DNA from: Streptococcus constellatus subsp. constellatus
GTDB lineage: Bacteria; Bacillota; Bacilli; Lactobacillales; Streptococcaceae
Assembly (NCBI RefSeq): GCF_023167545.1
Contig: NZ_AP014647.1
Span: 620,001 to 684,000 of the forward strand
Length of the DNA stretch: 64,000 nt
Direction: 5' to 3'
Shown here: positions 10,501 to 21,555 of the stretch, one piece after another
How positions within the stretch are numbered: the first letter of the stretch is position 1
Layout of the letters: each line of letters opens with the position of its first letter
Position numbers and translations under genes: made by a program
Notes under the pieces: generated by a model
Databases searched by the model: none
The model's input: only the letters and a program-made list of their open reading frames with translations
Told to the model about the DNA's origin: nothing

Positions 10501-11274
10501 ATAGGTCAACTGAAATTGAAAGATGCGGTTATTGAAGAGGATTTAATAGACAATCGCCAATCTGAGGATATTCGCAGGGCTTTGGATATTTTGGAAAATG
10601 TAGATCGACTGAATACCAAGTATCAAGCTGCCATCCATTTACCGAGTGTTCGAACACCGAGTCAAATTAAGAAATTTTATGAACCAATTATGGATACAGA
10701 TGGCGTTGAAATTATGGAGAAAAGGAATCCGACCATTGTAGGAAAAGCTTCTTTTGAGCTACCAAATTTTGCTAAAAAAGCTCCAGTTACAGGAGCGCAA
10801 ATTGGTAGCGCTGTCCATGAACTGATGCAGCGTATTCCTTTGGATCAAGCCCCTACGATAGCTATTTTGAGAAAAGTTTTAAAACAGGTTCAGGCAGAAG
10901 AAAGTGTTAAAAAGAAAATTGATTTGCAAAAGATAGCTAGTTTTTTTGGGACTGAACTTGGGCAGCTCCTTTTGAAGCATACAGACAGAGTATATCGTGA
11001 AGCTCCTTTTGCTATGTTAAAGCAGGATCCAGCAAGTGGACAATATTTTGTAGTCCGTGGGATTCTGGACGGTTATCTACTGCTGACGGACCGAATCATT
11101 CTCTTTGATTACAAGACGGATCGATATACAAATCCAAGTGAATTAGTGGAGCGCTACCAAGCACAATTAGCACTTTATGCTGAAGCTCTTAGTCGTTCAT
11201 ACAGTATTGAAAAAGTTGAAAAATACTTAGTATTGTTAGGCGGAGCACAGCTTCAAGTGGTGAAAGTAGAATAG
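7594..11274 (+). CDS. rexA: ATP-dependent helicase/nuclease subunit RexA (AddA homologue)
   Basis: Large subunit of RexAB, 1226 residues. The UvrD-type helicase core shows Walker A ASAGSGKT at about 47-54, the DEXX motif VDEYQDTN, motif [12 protein letters not shown] and motif [15 protein letters not shown]. The C-terminal RecB-like nuclease motif is LFDYKTDRY, with D1172 and K1174. The start is the ATG overlapping the rexB stop, with AAGGAGGAG upstream; an earlier in-frame ATG at 7561 lies inside rexB and is less likely. Together with rexB it forms a two-gene operon for double-strand break repair. Nothing in the sequence suggests damage. Confidence 0.95.
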   Translation: MRQIPFLTQAEIRALQDQEVQSDKVQKCTPEQIEAIYSSGQNILVSASAGSGKTFVMVQRIIDQIMRGVRIEQLFISTFTVKAASELKERLEKELSKALKETNDEELKQHLAQQLADIPNADIGTMDSFTQKVLNKYGYLLELAPNFRILQSTSEQLLLQNEVFEQVFEDFYQSDQAALFKKLVKNFTGQRKDLLGFREQVYKIYSFLQSTSSPIEWLEKDFLKGYEFADFQEEKAQLLAQTKEALFDLEDFFSYHLVHEAKEFSKAKYLENVQRVLDDLASLQGHSSEEAYLTTLNNIVEISRASNGKALTNSGRKEELKEIINAYNEKRKEKIQVLRDLADQFYRFEFQLTYHEEAKEILLVLQQFMKLFVTSYLNRKKEENAFEFADISHFAIQILEECSDVRQFYRNKYHEVMVDEYQDTNHTQERMLELLSNGGNRFMVGDIKQSIYRFRQADPQIFNEKFKLYQSDSQQGKLIVLKENFRSHLEVLEATNDVFKRLMDEEVGEIDYNETHYLVAGNPDKKEPNPLYQTEFLIYDGTLETDNEENDKDVSSVSAGEVALVIKEIIRLHNEENVQFEDITLLTASRTRNDMILAEFAKYGIPIVSDGGEDNYLQSVEVMVMLDTLRTINNPLNDYALVALLKSPMFNFTEDELARLALQKKVTEANYVVHQENLYEKLKNALNGYGHYPELITPPLLKKIQQFQETLQAWREYAKTNSLYDLLWKIYQDRFYYDYVGALPNGAGRQANLYALTLRANDYEKMSFKGLSRFIGMIDKILETQNDLASVVVAAPKHAVRLMTVHKSKGLEFKYVFLLNMDKVFNRKDSSSALILSRQNGVGIKYVADVAVDVADKLAPNHVRLSINTLPYEQNEREIHLASISEQMRLLYVAMTRAERKLYLVGKGHQKSLEKKGFPTPVKEHLAASIRQSMTSFQDWMWALHVVFEKDNLAFSTRFVTDNDLTSEKIGQLKLKDAVIEEDLIDNRQSEDIRRALDILENVDRLNTKYQAAIHLPSVRTPSQIKKFYEPIMDTDGVEIMEKRNPTIVGKASFELPNFAKKAPVTGAQIGSAVHELMQRIPLDQAPTIAILRKVLKQVQAEESVKKKIDLQKIASFFGTELGQLLLKHTDRVYREAPFAMLKQDPASGQYFVVRGILDGYLLLTDRIILFDYKTDRYTNPSELVERYQAQLALYAEALSRSYSIEKVEKYLVLLGGAQLQVVKVE

Positions 11275-11358
11275 ATAAATCGCCCTCTTATTCACGAATG
11301 TTTTCTTCATAAAAATTAAAAATAGTTCCTAAATTTTGTGTTTTATTGAAAATATTGC

Positions 11359-11387
11359 TTGAAAATTTCAGAAAAGTTCGATAAAAT
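11359..11387 (+). promoter_or_regulatory. Promoter in the rexA-glgB gap with a CodY-like box
   Basis: TTGAAA, exactly 17 bases, TAAAAT: the same two hexamers and spacing as the glgB promoter. The spacer holds AAATTTCAGAAAAGT (11363-11377), which differs at two positions from the CodY consensus AATTTTCWGAAAATT. Confidence 0.5.
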
Positions 11388-11418
11388 AATAGTAAATCAG
11401 AGAGTGGAGGAAAAATAT

Positions 11419-11505
11419 TTGAAATTAGATCGTAATTTTGCGATTTGCTACTATAAAATAAATAGAAAAGGCAGCATTGTGCGGCCTTTTTATAAAGCTA
11501 TATAG
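11419..11505 (+). CDS. Possible 28-aa ORF with TTG start
   Basis: GTGGAGG stands 8 bases before a TTG that opens 28 codons beginning M/L-KLDRNFAICYY and ending FYKAI. It sits about 30 bases downstream of a good promoter and ends just after a hairpin with arms AAAAGGC/GCCTTTT (11466-11492). The peptide is basic and not a membrane segment. I do not recognise it; the transcript could equally be a small RNA. Real ribosome site, promoter and terminator-like end in the right order are the only support. Confidence 0.35.
   Translation: MKLDRNFAICYYKINRKGSIVRPFYKAI
11466..11495 (+). terminator. Weak terminator-like hairpin
   Basis: Arms AAAAGGC and GCCTTTTT around an 11-base loop, followed by T's. 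It would end a short transcript from the promoter at 11359-11387. Confidence 0.45.
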
Positions 11506-11677
11506 ACCTTTATGAAAATTTTCATTTAAGTAGCTTTGATATGTTAGTGGCTATTTAGTAGGAATGGAATGAAAATTTTAGAATTCCAACAAAATCTAGT
11601 TATTTTTAATAATAGTGAGTATTATTTGAAGAAAAGTTCGGTTTTGCGAATTTTTTGTAATAATATTGGAAATTTAC

Positions 11678-11706
11678 TTGAAAAGCAATAGGAAAAATAG
11701 TAAAAT
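11678..11706 (+). promoter_or_regulatory. glgB operon promoter
   Basis: TTGAAA at 11678-11683, 17 bases, TAAAAT at 11701-11706; transcription should start near 11713, about 30 bases before the glgB ATG. Confidence 0.75.
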
Positions 11707-11713
11707 AGAATTA

Positions 11714-11728
11714 TAGAAAACGCTTACA
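11714..11728 (+). promoter_or_regulatory. cre site (CcpA) at the glgB transcription start
   Basis: TAGAAAACGCTTACA matches the cre consensus WTGNAARCGNWWWCA at all but one position. It begins seven bases after the -10 element, the position expected for carbon catabolite repression by blocking RNA polymerase. Confidence 0.75.
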
Positions 11729-11743
11729 AAGCGAGGTGAAAAA

Positions 11744-13654
11744 ATGGATAGACAAGAAGCATTGAGAACTTTTACCACAGGTGAAAATTTCCATTTACAA
11801 CACTATTTGGGGGTTCATCAAGATGAAGTTGATGGACAAAGCGGCTATACATTTCGTGTATGGGCGCCAAATGCTCAAAGTGTGCATTTGATTGGAGACT
11901 TTACTGACTGGTATGAAAATCAGATTCCTATGACACGCAATGAAGGTGGTGTTTGGGAAGTATTCACGGATTTGCCAAAGGAAGGAGATATTTACAAATA
12001 CAATATTAGACGAAGCAGCGGTCAAGAAATTTTAAAAATTGATCCTTTAGCTATCTATTTTGAAAAACGTCCTGGTACAGGTGCAGTTGTTCGGACAATT
12101 CCTGAAAAGAAATGGAAAGATGGCTTGTGGTTAGCTCGCAGAAAACGTTGGGGATTTTTCTCTAGACCGGTGAATATTTACGAAGTTCATGCAGGATCTT
12201 GGAAGAAAAACGAAGATGGGACCCCGTATTCATTTGCCCAATTAAAAGATGAACTCATTCCATATCTTGTCAAAATGAATTACACGCATGTGGAATTCAT
12301 GCCTCTTATGGCGCATCCACTTGGACTGAGCTGGGGTTATCAGCTGATGGGATATTTTGCACTTGAGCATACGTATGGAACTCCTGAAGAGTTTCGTGAT
12401 TTTGTAGAAGAATGTCATGTGAATAATATTGGAGTTATCGTAGACTGGGTGCCAGGTCATTTTACTATCAATGATGATGCCTTGGCTTATTATGACGGTA
12501 CACCTACATTTGAGTATCAAGATCATGACCGTGCCCATAATTACGGCTGGGGCGCTCTTAACTTTGACTTAGGAAAGAATGAAGTGCAGTCTTTCTTGAT
12601 TTCTAGTATTAAGTTTTGGATTGACTTTTATCACTTAGATGGAATCCGTGTGGATGCTGTTAGCAACATGCTCTATCTAGATTATGATAGCGGTCCATGG
12701 CAACCAAATATTGACGGTGGCAATCGCAACTACGAGGGCTATTACTTCCTTCAACGCTTGAACACGGTTATCAAACTGGCTCATCCAGATGTCATGATGA
12801 TTGCAGAAGAAAGTACGAGTGATACAAAGATTACGGGGATGATAGAAATGGGTGGTCTTGGATTTGATTATAAGTGGAACATGGGCTGGATGAATGACAT
12901 TCTGCGTTTCTACGAAGAAGATCCGATTTACCGCAAGTATGATTTTAATCTAGTAACCTTTAGTTTCATGTACGCTTTTTCTGAAAACTTCTTGTTGCCA
13001 TTCTCTCATGACGAAGTGGTACATGGTAAGAAGAGTCTCATGCATAAGATGTGGGGAGATCGCTATAATCAATTTGCTGGTCTGCGAAATCTCTATACTT
13101 ATCAAATATGTCACCCAGGGAAGAAATTACTATTCATGGGCAGCGAATGGGGACAATTCTTAGAATGGAAATGCGAAGAATCTTTAGAATGGCGTGATTT
13201 GGCAGATGATATGAACGCTAAGATGCAACATTTCACTTCTCAACTCAATCAGCTTTATAAAGAAAATCGTGTTTTATGGGAAAACGACTTGAATTGGGAT
13301 GGCTTAGAAATTATTGATGCGGATAATACAGATCAAAGTGTACTTTCCTTTATTCGGAAAAATGACAAGGGAGATATGCTAATTTGCGTCTTTAATATGG
13401 CTCCGGTAGAGCGCAAAGACTTTACCATTGGTGTTCCGGTGACAGCCATATATGAAGAAATTTGGAATACTGAATTAGAAGAATGGGGAGGTGTATGGAA
13501 AGAGTATAATCAAACAGTTCAGTCTCAAGAAGGCTTGTGGAAGGATTATCCTCAGACGTTGACCTTTACTTTGCCAGCATTAGGGGCAAGTATTTGGAAA
13601 ATTAAACGTCGTGTGAAATCAGCAAATGGAAGTAAGAAGTCCAAAAAGGAGTAA
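11744..13654 (+). CDS. glgB: 1,4-alpha-glucan branching enzyme GlgB
   Basis: Glycogen branching enzyme (GH13) that makes α-1,6 branches by moving glucan segments. The 636 residues hold an N-terminal CBM48-type domain (about 30-120, with [15 protein letters not shown]), a TIM-barrel with DGIRVDAV (nucleophile D304), MIAEES (acid/base E355) and [14 protein letters not shown] (third carboxylate), and a C-terminal β-domain ending in a Lys/Ser-rich tail. The start has GAGGTG 6 bases away. It heads glgB-glgC-glgD-glgA-glgP, with 3 bases to glgC. A cre site over the transcription start suggests that sugar supply controls the whole operon. Confidence 0.97.
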   Translation: MDRQEALRTFTTGENFHLQHYLGVHQDEVDGQSGYTFRVWAPNAQSVHLIGDFTDWYENQIPMTRNEGGVWEVFTDLPKEGDIYKYNIRRSSGQEILKIDPLAIYFEKRPGTGAVVRTIPEKKWKDGLWLARRKRWGFFSRPVNIYEVHAGSWKKNEDGTPYSFAQLKDELIPYLVKMNYTHVEFMPLMAHPLGLSWGYQLMGYFALEHTYGTPEEFRDFVEECHVNNIGVIVDWVPGHFTINDDALAYYDGTPTFEYQDHDRAHNYGWGALNFDLGKNEVQSFLISSIKFWIDFYHLDGIRVDAVSNMLYLDYDSGPWQPNIDGGNRNYEGYYFLQRLNTVIKLAHPDVMMIAEESTSDTKITGMIEMGGLGFDYKWNMGWMNDILRFYEEDPIYRKYDFNLVTFSFMYAFSENFLLPFSHDEVVHGKKSLMHKMWGDRYNQFAGLRNLYTYQICHPGKKLLFMGSEWGQFLEWKCEESLEWRDLADDMNAKMQHFTSQLNQLYKENRVLWENDLNWDGLEIIDADNTDQSVLSFIRKNDKGDMLICVFNMAPVERKDFTIGVPVTAIYEEIWNTELEEWGGVWKEYNQTVQSQEGLWKDYPQTLTFTLPALGASIWKIKRRVKSANGSKKSKKE

Positions 13655-13657
13655 CAG

Positions 13658-14800
13658 ATGAAGAATGAAATGCTAGCTTTGATTCTTGCCGGTGGGCAAG
13701 GAACACGCCTTGGAAAACTCACTCAAAGTATTGCCAAACCAGCAGTACAATTTGGTGGACGCTACCGTATCATTGACTTTGCTTTGTCCAATTGTGCCAA
13801 TTCAGGAATTCATAATGTTGGTGTCATTACTCAATACCAACCATTAGCTTTGAATAGTCATATTGGAAATGGTTCTAGTTGGGGACTGGATGGTATTAAC
13901 ACAGGAGTTTCTATTCTCCAGCCATATTCAGCAAGTGAGGGCAATCGTTGGTTTGAAGGAACTAGTCATGCGATTTATCAAAACATTGATTATATTGATA
14001 CTATCAATCCTGAGTATGTCTTGATTTTGTCTGGTGACCACATTTACAAAATGGACTACGATGATATGCTTCAATCTCACAAGTACAACAACGCCAGTCT
14101 GACGGTAGCTGTTCTGGATGTTCCTTTAAAAGAAGCGAGTCGTTTTGGTATTATGAATACAGATGCCAATAACCGCATTGTCGAGTTTGAAGAAAAACCA
14201 GCTGAACCTAAGTCTACTAAGGCTTCTATGGGGATTTATATCTTTGACTGGAAACGCCTGCGTAATATGCTGGTAGCTGCTGAAAAGAGCAATGTAGATA
14301 TGTCTGACTTCGGTAAGAATGTTATTCCAAATTATCTTGAATCCGGCGAAAGTGTCTATGCTTATGAATTTAAGGGATATTGGAAAGATGTTGGAACGAT
14401 TGAGTCACTTTGGGAAGCCAATATGGAGTATATTGACCCAAACAATGCTTTAGACAGTCGGGATCGTCAATGGAAAATTTATTCACGTAACTTGATTTCT
14501 CCACCAAACTTCCTTGGAGAAAATGCTCATGTAGAAGATTCTTTGGTTGTGGACGGCTGTTTGGTAGATGGCACGGTTAAGCATTCCATTCTTTCTACGG
14601 AAGCTCAAGTGCGTAAAGATGCAGTTGTAGAAGATTCTGTGATTATGAGTGGTGCTATCATTGGTCAAGGTGCAAAAATCAAACGTGCTATTATTGGTGA
14701 AGGAGCTATCATTTCTGATGGTGTAGAAATTGATGGAACAGACGAAGTACAAGTTATCGGATACAATGAGAAAGTGGGGGTACCATCAGATGAAGATTGA
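13658..14800 (+). CDS. glgC: Glucose-1-phosphate adenylyltransferase GlgC
   Basis: Makes ADP-glucose from glucose-1-phosphate and ATP, the committed step of bacterial glycogen synthesis. The 380 residues include the nucleotide-binding motif [15 protein letters not shown] at 8-22, the sugar-phosphate region [11 protein letters not shown], and a C-terminal left-handed β-helix of hexapeptide repeats (about 290-370, such as [19 protein letters not shown]). It lies between glgB and glgD and overlaps glgD by 11 bases. GlgC is the catalytic partner; in Gram-positive bacteria it works with GlgD. Confidence 0.97.
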   Translation: MKNEMLALILAGGQGTRLGKLTQSIAKPAVQFGGRYRIIDFALSNCANSGIHNVGVITQYQPLALNSHIGNGSSWGLDGINTGVSILQPYSASEGNRWFEGTSHAIYQNIDYIDTINPEYVLILSGDHIYKMDYDDMLQSHKYNNASLTVAVLDVPLKEASRFGIMNTDANNRIVEFEEKPAEPKSTKASMGIYIFDWKRLRNMLVAAEKSNVDMSDFGKNVIPNYLESGESVYAYEFKGYWKDVGTIESLWEANMEYIDPNNALDSRDRQWKIYSRNLISPPNFLGENAHVEDSLVVDGCLVDGTVKHSILSTEAQVRKDAVVEDSVIMSGAIIGQGAKIKRAIIGEGAIISDGVEIDGTDEVQVIGYNEKVGVPSDED

Positions 14801-15929
14801 TAAATATTCAGCAATTTTAGGAAATACAGTTGGATTTCATGATATGTCTACTTTGACAAATCATCGTCCAGTTGCCAGTTTGCCGTTTGGTGGGAAATAT
14901 CGTTTAATTGACTTTCCGTTGTCTAGCCTGGCCAATGCAGGGATTCGGAGCGTCTTTGGCATTTTCCAACAAGATAATATTAGTTCTGTCTTTGACCATA
15001 TCCGTTCTGGACGTGAATGGGGGCTGTCTACTCTTTTGAGTCACTACTATCTTGGTATTTATAATACGCGCGTAGAAAGTTCTACTGTTGGTAAAGAATA
15101 CTACGAGCAATTATTGACCTACTTAAAACGTTCGGGCAGCGATCAAACGGTAGCATTGAACTGTGATGTTTTGGTGAACATCGACTTGAACCAAGTCTTC
15201 CACTTACATGGTACAACTGATCAACCGATTACAGTTGTCTATAAAAAATTACCAAAAGAAGAAATTTCCGAAGTTAATGCTGTTTTGGAAATTGATGAAA
15301 CAGATCATGTGAAAAATCACCATCTTTTTGATGATAAAAAAGATCAGGATTTGTACAACATGTCAACGGATATCTTTGTTGTGGATACACCTTGGCTGAT
15401 TGAAAAATTAGAAATAGAAGCACAAAAAGAATTTCCTCAAAAATTACGTTATGTTTTACGTGATTTAGCTGCTCAGGAAAAAGCGTTTGCTTATGAATAT
15501 ACGGGTTATTTAGCAAATATTCATTCTGTCACTTCGTACTTCAATGCCAATATTGATATGCTTGATTCACAAAAATTCTATTCCCTTTTCTCTCCAAATC
15601 AAAAGATTTATACTAAAGTAAAAAACGAAGAGCCAACTTATTATGCAGTCGGTTCTAAGGTTTCAAATGCTCAATTTGCTTCCGGCAGTATTATTGAAGG
15701 AGAAGTGAGTGGTTCTGTCATTTCTCGTAATACTCGTATTAAAAAAGGAAGTCGTGTAAAAAACAGTATTCTTTTCCCACGTGTCCTTATTGGCGAAAAT
15801 GCTGTTGTAGAATATGCAATCTTAGATAAGGGTGTTGAGGTTGCTGAGAATGTGACCGTTCGAGGAACAGTTGATAACCCAGTTGTTCTTAAAAAAGGCG
15901 AAAAAGTGACAGAGGATAGAATTCAATGA
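14790..15929 (+). CDS. glgD: GlgD, non-catalytic partner of GlgC
   Basis: GlgC paralogue of 379 residues that raises the activity of GlgC in a mixed complex. The region equivalent to the GGQGTRL loop is changed to [13 protein letters not shown], so the ATP site is lost while the following [20 protein letters not shown] segment is kept. A β-helix domain is present at the C-terminus. The ATG at 14790 overlaps the glgC stop and has GTGGGGG upstream; an in-frame ATG at 14730 lies well inside glgC and is rejected. The gene overlaps glgA by 4 bases. Confidence 0.95.
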   Translation: MKIDKYSAILGNTVGFHDMSTLTNHRPVASLPFGGKYRLIDFPLSSLANAGIRSVFGIFQQDNISSVFDHIRSGREWGLSTLLSHYYLGIYNTRVESSTVGKEYYEQLLTYLKRSGSDQTVALNCDVLVNIDLNQVFHLHGTTDQPITVVYKKLPKEEISEVNAVLEIDETDHVKNHHLFDDKKDQDLYNMSTDIFVVDTPWLIEKLEIEAQKEFPQKLRYVLRDLAAQEKAFAYEYTGYLANIHSVTSYFNANIDMLDSQKFYSLFSPNQKIYTKVKNEEPTYYAVGSKVSNAQFASGSIIEGEVSGSVISRNTRIKKGSRVKNSILFPRVLIGENAVVEYAILDKGVEVAENVTVRGTVDNPVVLKKGEKVTEDRIQ

Positions 15930-17356
15930 AAATTTTATTTGTAGCAGCAGAAGGTGCACCTTTTTCTAAAACAGGAGGATTGGGAGACGTCATTGGCGCT
16001 CTCCCTAAATCTCTTGTGAAAGCTGGTCATGAAGTGGGAGTGGTGTTGCCTTATTACGATATGGTAGAGACTAAATTCGGCGACCAAATGGAAGACTTGT
16101 TCCATTTTGAAGTAAAGGTCGGCTGGCGCGGTCAATATGTCGGTGTGAAACGTACAGTTTTAAATGGTGTAACCTTCTATTTTATAGACAATCAATACTA
16201 TTTCTTTCGTGGTCATGTTTATGGTGATTTTGATGATGGTGAGCGTTTTGCTTATTTCCAAATGGCTGCTGTTGAGTTGATGGAAAGAGTAGATTTCATT
16301 CCAGATGTACTGCATGTGCATGATTATCATACCGCAATGATTCCATTTTTAGTGAAAGAAAAATACCATTGGATTCAAGCTTATCACGGAATTCGGACTA
16401 TTTTAACCATTCATAATTTAGAATTTCAAGGGCAATTTTCGGATGGCATGCTCTGGGATTTATTCGGAGTGGGTTATGAGCGCTATGCAGATGGAACATT
16501 GCGTTGGAATGACTGCCTCAACTGGATGAAAGCAGGGATTTTATATGCAGATCGTGTAACAACTGTATCACCAAGTTATGCACATGAAATTATGACACCA
16601 GAGTTCGGTTGCGGTTTGGATCAAATTTTGCGGATGGAGTCGGGTAAAGTCTCAGGTATTGTCAATGGAATCGATACAGATATTTATAATCCAGAAACAG
16701 ATGCGTTACTGGATCATCATTTTAATAAAGATGATTTATCTGGCAAACTTGCTAATAAGCGTGCGTTGCAGGAAAAAGTTGGTCTACCTGTTCGAGATGA
16801 TGTACCTCTAGTAGGGATTGTATCACGTTTGACTCGGCAAAAAGGTTTTGATTTAGTTGTGGATCAATTACACAATTTACTACAAGATGATGTACAAATT
16901 ATCCTTTTAGGAACAGGAGACCCATCTTTTGAGCAATCATTTGCTTGGTTTGGTCAAGCTTATCCAGAAAAATTATCCGCTAATATCACTTTTGATGTGA
17001 AATTAGCCCAAGAAATTTATGCAGCTTGTGATATGTTCTTGATGCCGAGTCGCTTTGAGCCGTGTGGATTGTCCCAAATGATGGCAATGCGTTATGGAAC
17101 ATTGCCACTTGTACATGAAGTTGGTGGTCTTCGTGACACCGTTCAACCCTACAATGCTTATGAAGGAACAGGAACTGGATTTAGCTTTAATAATTTCTCA
17201 GGTTACTGGCTGAAATGGACATTTGACATGGCTATCGACTTATATTACAATGATAAAGAAGCATGGTATAACCTTCAAATACAAGCTATGGAACGTGATT
17301 TTTCATGGGATACAGCTAGCCAAGCATACAGTCATTTGTACCAATCTCTTTATTGA
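15926..17356 (+). CDS. glgA: Glycogen synthase GlgA
   Basis: GT5 family glycogen synthase, 476 residues, which transfers glucose from ADP-glucose to growing α-1,4-glucan. The KTGGLGD motif at 15-21 binds ADP-glucose, and the C-terminal Rossmann domain has [10 protein letters not shown] and the [17 protein letters not shown] stretch with the conserved Glu of retaining GT-B enzymes. It starts inside the glgD stop codon region (ATGA) and is followed 24 bases later by glgP. Confidence 0.97.
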   Translation: MKILFVAAEGAPFSKTGGLGDVIGALPKSLVKAGHEVGVVLPYYDMVETKFGDQMEDLFHFEVKVGWRGQYVGVKRTVLNGVTFYFIDNQYYFFRGHVYGDFDDGERFAYFQMAAVELMERVDFIPDVLHVHDYHTAMIPFLVKEKYHWIQAYHGIRTILTIHNLEFQGQFSDGMLWDLFGVGYERYADGTLRWNDCLNWMKAGILYADRVTTVSPSYAHEIMTPEFGCGLDQILRMESGKVSGIVNGIDTDIYNPETDALLDHHFNKDDLSGKLANKRALQEKVGLPVRDDVPLVGIVSRLTRQKGFDLVVDQLHNLLQDDVQIILLGTGDPSFEQSFAWFGQAYPEKLSANITFDVKLAQEIYAACDMFLMPSRFEPCGLSQMMAMRYGTLPLVHEVGGLRDTVQPYNAYEGTGTGFSFNNFSGYWLKWTFDMAIDLYYNDKEAWYNLQIQAMERDFSWDTASQAYSHLYQSLY

Positions 17357-17380
17357 TAGAAAGGAGTTTGCCGTTAAGAA

Positions 17381-19780
17381 ATGGAACTAACAAAAGAGCA
17401 GTTTCTTCATGATTTTAAGGACATTTTGCATGAAGAACAATTGATTAAAGTAGAAGATGCCACTTCGGCAGAACTGTTTCAAACCTTAGCACGTACAATT
17501 CGTAAATACATCACTCCTATGTGGTTGGAGCGACGAAACAAATTAGTAGAAGACAAGCAAAAAATTGCTTATTACTTTTCTATTGAATTTTTGCCTGGGC
17601 GAATGCTGGAAACCAATTTACTAAATCTTGGAATCCTCGATGTTGTCAAAGAAGGATTTGATGAATTAGGTATTGATTTTACAGCTGTCAAACAGGCTGA
17701 GTACGATATGGCGCTAGGGAATGGCGGTTTGGGTCGCTTAGCAGCAGCTTTTATGGATTCATTGGCAACCACAGGTTATCCTGGATTTGGTAATGGAATT
17801 CGCTATCGCTATGGATTATTCAAACAAAAAATTGTGGACGGTTACCAAGTCGAGTTGCCTGATGATTGGTTTGGTAGTCTCGGAAATGTTTGGGAAACAC
17901 GTAAGGATCATGATGTTGTAGATGTTAAAATCTTTGGAAATGTCTATCTGCAAGCCAACAAAGAAGGGCGAATGCTTCCCATTTATGAAAATTCGCAAAC
18001 TCTCCGTGCAGTACCTTACGATGTACCACAAATTGGTTTTGGAAATGACGTTGTCAACAATCTTCGTCTTTGGGATGTCGAAATTCCTGAAGAATATGAA
18101 TTAGACTATCCAACGATTGAAGCGCGTCGCAAGGTACAGGATATTACAGCCATTCTTTACCCAGATGATTCAAGTTATGAAGGAAAAGAGCTACGCTTGA
18201 TTCAAGAATATTTCATGACCAGTGCCGGTTTGCAGACCATTATCAAATCCTATCGGAAACAAGGTCTGCCTTTAGAGCAAATTCATGAAAAGGTATCGGT
18301 TCATATTAACGATACACACCCAGCAGTTGCACCAGCAGAATTTATGCGACTTCTGTTAGATGATTGTGGTCTTGAATGGGCAGACGCTTGGAATGCGACA
18401 GTTCAGACGATGAGCTATACCAATCATACCATCCTTTCAGAAGCCCTAGAAAGATGGGATGCGGAACTCTTTAAAAATGTTCTTCCTCGTGTTTATCAAA
18501 TTATTCTTGAAATTGACAATCGTTATATTGCTGATATGGCTGCGCGTGGCATTGACCCACAAGTGATTGAACATACTCGGATTGTCAAAGATAATCAAAT
18601 CCACATGGCACATTTGGCGATTATTGGCGGTCATTCGGTCAATGGAGTGGCCAAACTTCACACAGAACTTCTCAAAGAAGATACGTTGCGTGATTTTTAT
18701 GCTATTTATCCTGAAAAATTCAATAATAAAACGAATGGCATCATTCAACGTCGCTGGTTGCAAATTGCAGATGAACCATTGTCAAATGAAATTGATCGTT
18801 TGATTGGTAAGGGCTGGCGGACGGATATTCATGAACTTCGTAGACTCTTAGACTACAAAGATGATTGGCAAGTTTTGAGTGAATTTTATAATGTTAAGCA
18901 GGAAGCTAAAGCACGTTTAGCAACTTTTATCAAAGAATCTACAGGAGTGGAAGTGTCAACGGAAGCTATCTTTGATGTGCAAGTGAAACGGCTTCACGCC
19001 TATAAGCGTCAATTGCTCAATTTGCTCCATATTCTTAAGCTATATTGGGATTTGAAAGATAATCCTGATAAAGATATGGTGCCGCGAGTTTTCATTTTTG
19101 GTGCTAAAGCAGCACCAGGTTATCATTTTGCAAAATCTGTTATTAAATTGATCAACGAAGTAGCAAATCTTGTGAATAATGATGAAAGTTTACAAGGCAA
19201 ATTAAAAGTTGTTTTCCTTGAAAATTATCGTGTCAGTTTAGCTGAACTCATCATTCCAGCGGCAGATGTGTCAGAGCAAATTTCTCTTGCTTCCAAAGAG
19301 GCTTCAGGAACATCCAATATGAAATTCATGATGACAGGAGCCATTACACTGGCAACCCTTGACGGAGCTAATATTGAAATCAAAGATGAAGTTGGAGATG
19401 ACAATATTGTGATTTTCGGTATGAACAAAAACGAAGTCTACGACCATTACGCACGTCATGATTATGATTCATGCGGTGTCTACGAAGACAATCCAGTCAT
19501 TCGGCGTGTAGTTGATAGTTTCGTAAACGGAACCATTCCAAATGTCCGGAATGAAGGCGCTGAGATTTATGAAGCTTTGATTACACACAATGACGAATAC
19601 TTCCTTCTAGAAGACTTTGCTTCGTACGTAGCCGCACAAGAAAAGATTGATCAACTCTATCGCGACAAAGAAAAATGGGCGCGTATGAGCCTTGTTAATA
19701 TTGCAACGTCTGATAAATTCACATCAGATGATACGATTGAACAATACGCCAAAGAAATTTGGAACCTGAAAAAGGATTAA
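17381..19780 (+). CDS. glgP: Glycogen/maltodextrin phosphorylase
   Basis: GT35 phosphorylase, 799 residues, releasing glucose-1-phosphate from α-1,4-glucan with pyridoxal phosphate. The PLP lysine is K648 in GTSNMKFMM; the N-terminal region shows ALGNGGLGRLAAAFMDS and the middle SVHINDTHPAV. The N-terminal part is short compared with animal enzymes and lacks their phosphorylation region, as usual in bacteria. As the last gene of the glg operon it allows the cell to recover what the other four enzymes store. AAGGAG stands about 13 bases before the ATG. A terminator follows the stop. Confidence 0.95.
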   Translation: MELTKEQFLHDFKDILHEEQLIKVEDATSAELFQTLARTIRKYITPMWLERRNKLVEDKQKIAYYFSIEFLPGRMLETNLLNLGILDVVKEGFDELGIDFTAVKQAEYDMALGNGGLGRLAAAFMDSLATTGYPGFGNGIRYRYGLFKQKIVDGYQVELPDDWFGSLGNVWETRKDHDVVDVKIFGNVYLQANKEGRMLPIYENSQTLRAVPYDVPQIGFGNDVVNNLRLWDVEIPEEYELDYPTIEARRKVQDITAILYPDDSSYEGKELRLIQEYFMTSAGLQTIIKSYRKQGLPLEQIHEKVSVHINDTHPAVAPAEFMRLLLDDCGLEWADAWNATVQTMSYTNHTILSEALERWDAELFKNVLPRVYQIILEIDNRYIADMAARGIDPQVIEHTRIVKDNQIHMAHLAIIGGHSVNGVAKLHTELLKEDTLRDFYAIYPEKFNNKTNGIIQRRWLQIADEPLSNEIDRLIGKGWRTDIHELRRLLDYKDDWQVLSEFYNVKQEAKARLATFIKESTGVEVSTEAIFDVQVKRLHAYKRQLLNLLHILKLYWDLKDNPDKDMVPRVFIFGAKAAPGYHFAKSVIKLINEVANLVNNDESLQGKLKVVFLENYRVSLAELIIPAADVSEQISLASKEASGTSNMKFMMTGAITLATLDGANIEIKDEVGDDNIVIFGMNKNEVYDHYARHDYDSCGVYEDNPVIRRVVDSFVNGTIPNVRNEGAEIYEALITHNDEYFLLEDFASYVAAQEKIDQLYRDKEKWARMSLVNIATSDKFTSDDTIEQYAKEIWNLKKD

Positions 19781-19783
19781 GCT

Positions 19784-19812
19784 AGGGGCTGGGACCTATC
19801 CAGCCTCTTTGT
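19784..19812 (+). terminator. Terminator of the glg operon
   Basis: Arms AGGGGCTGG and CCAGCCTCT around GACCTAT, followed by TTTG. Confidence 0.8.
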
Positions 19813-20027
19813 TGAAAAGTTAATTTATTTCATTTGATAGAGGAAGATTTTGTGAAGTATCAGATTTCAATAAATAAGAAAAGATTACTATTTTTTTATA
19901 AAGGTAGATTTATAGTGAAACAAACTTCGTATTTTCGCTATCTAGGTTTATCATTATTGCAGAAACACCTTGCTTTTTTGGAAAATGCAGTAAATCCTTA
20001 TAAAACGTTTCCAAAAGACAAAAACAT
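19813..20027. other. A+T-rich spacer before the atp operon
   Basis: No convincing gene. A 65-codon open frame (19834-20031) has a TTG start, no ribosome site and an unremarkable Lys/Phe-rich product. AAAACGTTTCC near 20002 resembles half of a cre site but has at least three mismatches. Confidence 0.5.
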
Positions 20028-20056
20028 TTGACAAAAAGAATTTTTAGGACTAAACT
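20028..20056 (+). promoter_or_regulatory. atp operon promoter
   Basis: Perfect -35 TTGACA at 20028-20033, 17 bases, TAAACT at 20051-20056, 37 bases before atpE. Confidence 0.8.
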
Positions 20057-20092
20057 AAGTAAGTAAATTTTAAACATAAAGGAGAATTCATC

Positions 20093-20293
20093 ATGAATTT
20101 AACATTTTTTGGATTATGTCTTGCCTGTATGGGTGTTTCGCTCGCTGAAGGTTTTTTAATGGCAAATTTATTTAAATCAGCATCACGTCAACCAGAAATC
20201 ATTGGTCAGTTGAGAACGCTCATGATCATGGGGATTGCCTTTATCGAAGGTACTTTCTTCGTAACACTTGCGATGTCATTCATCATTAAATAA
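20093..20293 (+). CDS. atpE: F0F1 ATP synthase subunit c
   Basis: Proteolipid of the rotor ring, 66 residues forming two membrane helices joined by the polar loop RQPE at 32-35. The proton-binding carboxylate is E52 in FIEGTFF of helix two. A second Glu, E19 in SLAEG of helix one, is also seen in other streptococcal c subunits. In streptococci the enzyme works mainly as a proton pump that hydrolyses ATP to keep the cytoplasm less acid. AAGGAG lies 7 bases before the ATG. It is the first gene of atpEBFHAGDC; there is no atpI before it. Confidence 0.95.
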   Translation: MNLTFFGLCLACMGVSLAEGFLMANLFKSASRQPEIIGQLRTLMIMGIAFIEGTFFVTLAMSFIIK

Positions 20294-20332
20294 GAAAAGA
20301 AAGTTATCCTTTAGAAAAGGGGGTGGAGTTCG

Positions 20333-21046
20333 TTGGAAGAAAGTATAAATCCAACTATCACTTTAGGTCCTGTGACTTTTGATTTGACTCTACTTGCTAT
20401 GTCTCTTCTAACTGTATTTATCGTATTTGCCTTTGTTTATTGGGCTAGTCGGAAAATGACGCTGAAGCCTTCTGGCAAACAAAATGTCTTAGAATACCTC
20501 TATGATTTTGTTATTGGCTTTACAAAGGGAAATATTGGCGATAAATATATAAAGAATTATTCTCTATTTATCTTTTCCTTATTCCTTTTCGTTGCAGTAG
20601 CTAACAATCTTGGTTTGATGGCAAAAGTGCAGACAACCAATGGTTATAATTTGTGGACATCTCCAACGGCCAATCTTGCCTTTGACTTAGGATTTTCATT
20701 TTTGATTACCTTAATTTGTCATGTTGAAGGAATTCGCCGACGGGGAGTGAAAGCTTATCTCAAGGCATTTGCGACACCTGCTGGAATGACTCCAATGAAT
20801 ATTTTGGAAGAATTCACTAATTTTGCCTCTCTGGCTCTGCGTATCTATGGTAATATTTATGCGGGTGAAGTTCTGTCTGGTTTGTTGTTAACTTTATCAC
20901 AACAAGCTGCTGGTTGGTATCCAATTGCTTTTGTCTTGAATCTTGTTTGGACTGCTTTTTCAGTCTTTATTTCATGTATTCAAGCATATGTATTTACCAT
21001 GTTGACATCTATGTATCTAGGTAAGAAAATTAACAGTGAGGAATAG
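20333..21046 (+). CDS. atpB: F0F1 ATP synthase subunit a
   Basis: Membrane stator subunit of 237 residues that provides the proton half-channels next to the c ring. Five to six hydrophobic segments are visible, and the essential Arg lies in [16 protein letters not shown]. The start is a TTG at 20333, preceded by GGGTGGAG; no ATG or GTG gives a full N-terminus, and the first residues MEESINPTI fit the family. It stands 39 bases after atpE and 14 before atpF. Confidence 0.95.
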   Translation: MEESINPTITLGPVTFDLTLLAMSLLTVFIVFAFVYWASRKMTLKPSGKQNVLEYLYDFVIGFTKGNIGDKYIKNYSLFIFSLFLFVAVANNLGLMAKVQTTNGYNLWTSPTANLAFDLGFSFLITLICHVEGIRRRGVKAYLKAFATPAGMTPMNILEEFTNFASLALRIYGNIYAGEVLSGLLLTLSQQAAGWYPIAFVLNLVWTAFSVFISCIQAYVFTMLTSMYLGKKINSEE

Positions 21047-21060
21047 AAGGGAGATAAGAG

Positions 21061-21555
21061 ATGAATATTACTTTAGGTAGTCTTATTGGGGATTTTATCC
21101 TTGTAGCAGGCTCATTTCTTCTGTTAATCATTTTAATCAAGAAATTTGCCTGGGAGAATATCACAAGTACTTTTGAGCAACGTGCTAAAAAGATTTCAGA
21201 CGATATTGATGGTGCAGAATCAGCTCGTCAAAAAGCAGAAGATTTAGCGCAAAAAAGAGAAACAGAATTAGCAGGTAGTCGTCAGGAAGCGACAACCATT
21301 ATTGAGAATGCTAAAGAAACTGCTGAGAAAAATAAGGCAGGAATCTTGGCAGATGCAGCTGATGAAGCTGGACGTTTAAAAGAGAAAGCAAATCAAGAAA
21401 TTGCTCAAACCAAAGCAGAAGCCTTGAACAGTATTAAAGGTGATGTAGCTGATTTGACTGTAAATCTTGCTAGTAAAATTTTAGGCCAACAGTTGGATCA
21501 AGAAGCTCACAAAGAGTTGATTGACCTCTACATTGACAAGCTAGGAGATGCTTAA
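21061..21555 (+). CDS. atpF: F0F1 ATP synthase subunit b
   Basis: Peripheral stalk subunit of 164 residues: one N-terminal membrane helix (about 8-27), then a long charged Ala/Glu/Lys-rich coiled coil that reaches F1. GGGAG lies before the ATG. Its stop overlaps the atpH start (TAATGG arrangement), pointing to coupled translation of b and delta. Confidence 0.95.
   Translation: MNITLGSLIGDFILVAGSFLLLIILIKKFAWENITSTFEQRAKKISDDIDGAESARQKAEDLAQKRETELAGSRQEATTIIENAKETAEKNKAGILADAADEAGRLKEKANQEIAQTKAEALNSIKGDVADLTVNLASKILGQQLDQEAHKELIDLYIDKLGDA

Noticed and set aside
20000..20014. cre-like AAAACGTTTCC upstream of the atp promoter
   Set aside because: At least three mismatches to the cre consensus, unlike the one-mismatch sites at glgB, pgm and fruR.
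19834..20031. Open frame of 65 codons between glgP and atpE
   Set aside because: TTG start without ribosome site, low-complexity product, and it overlaps the -35 element of the atp promoter.
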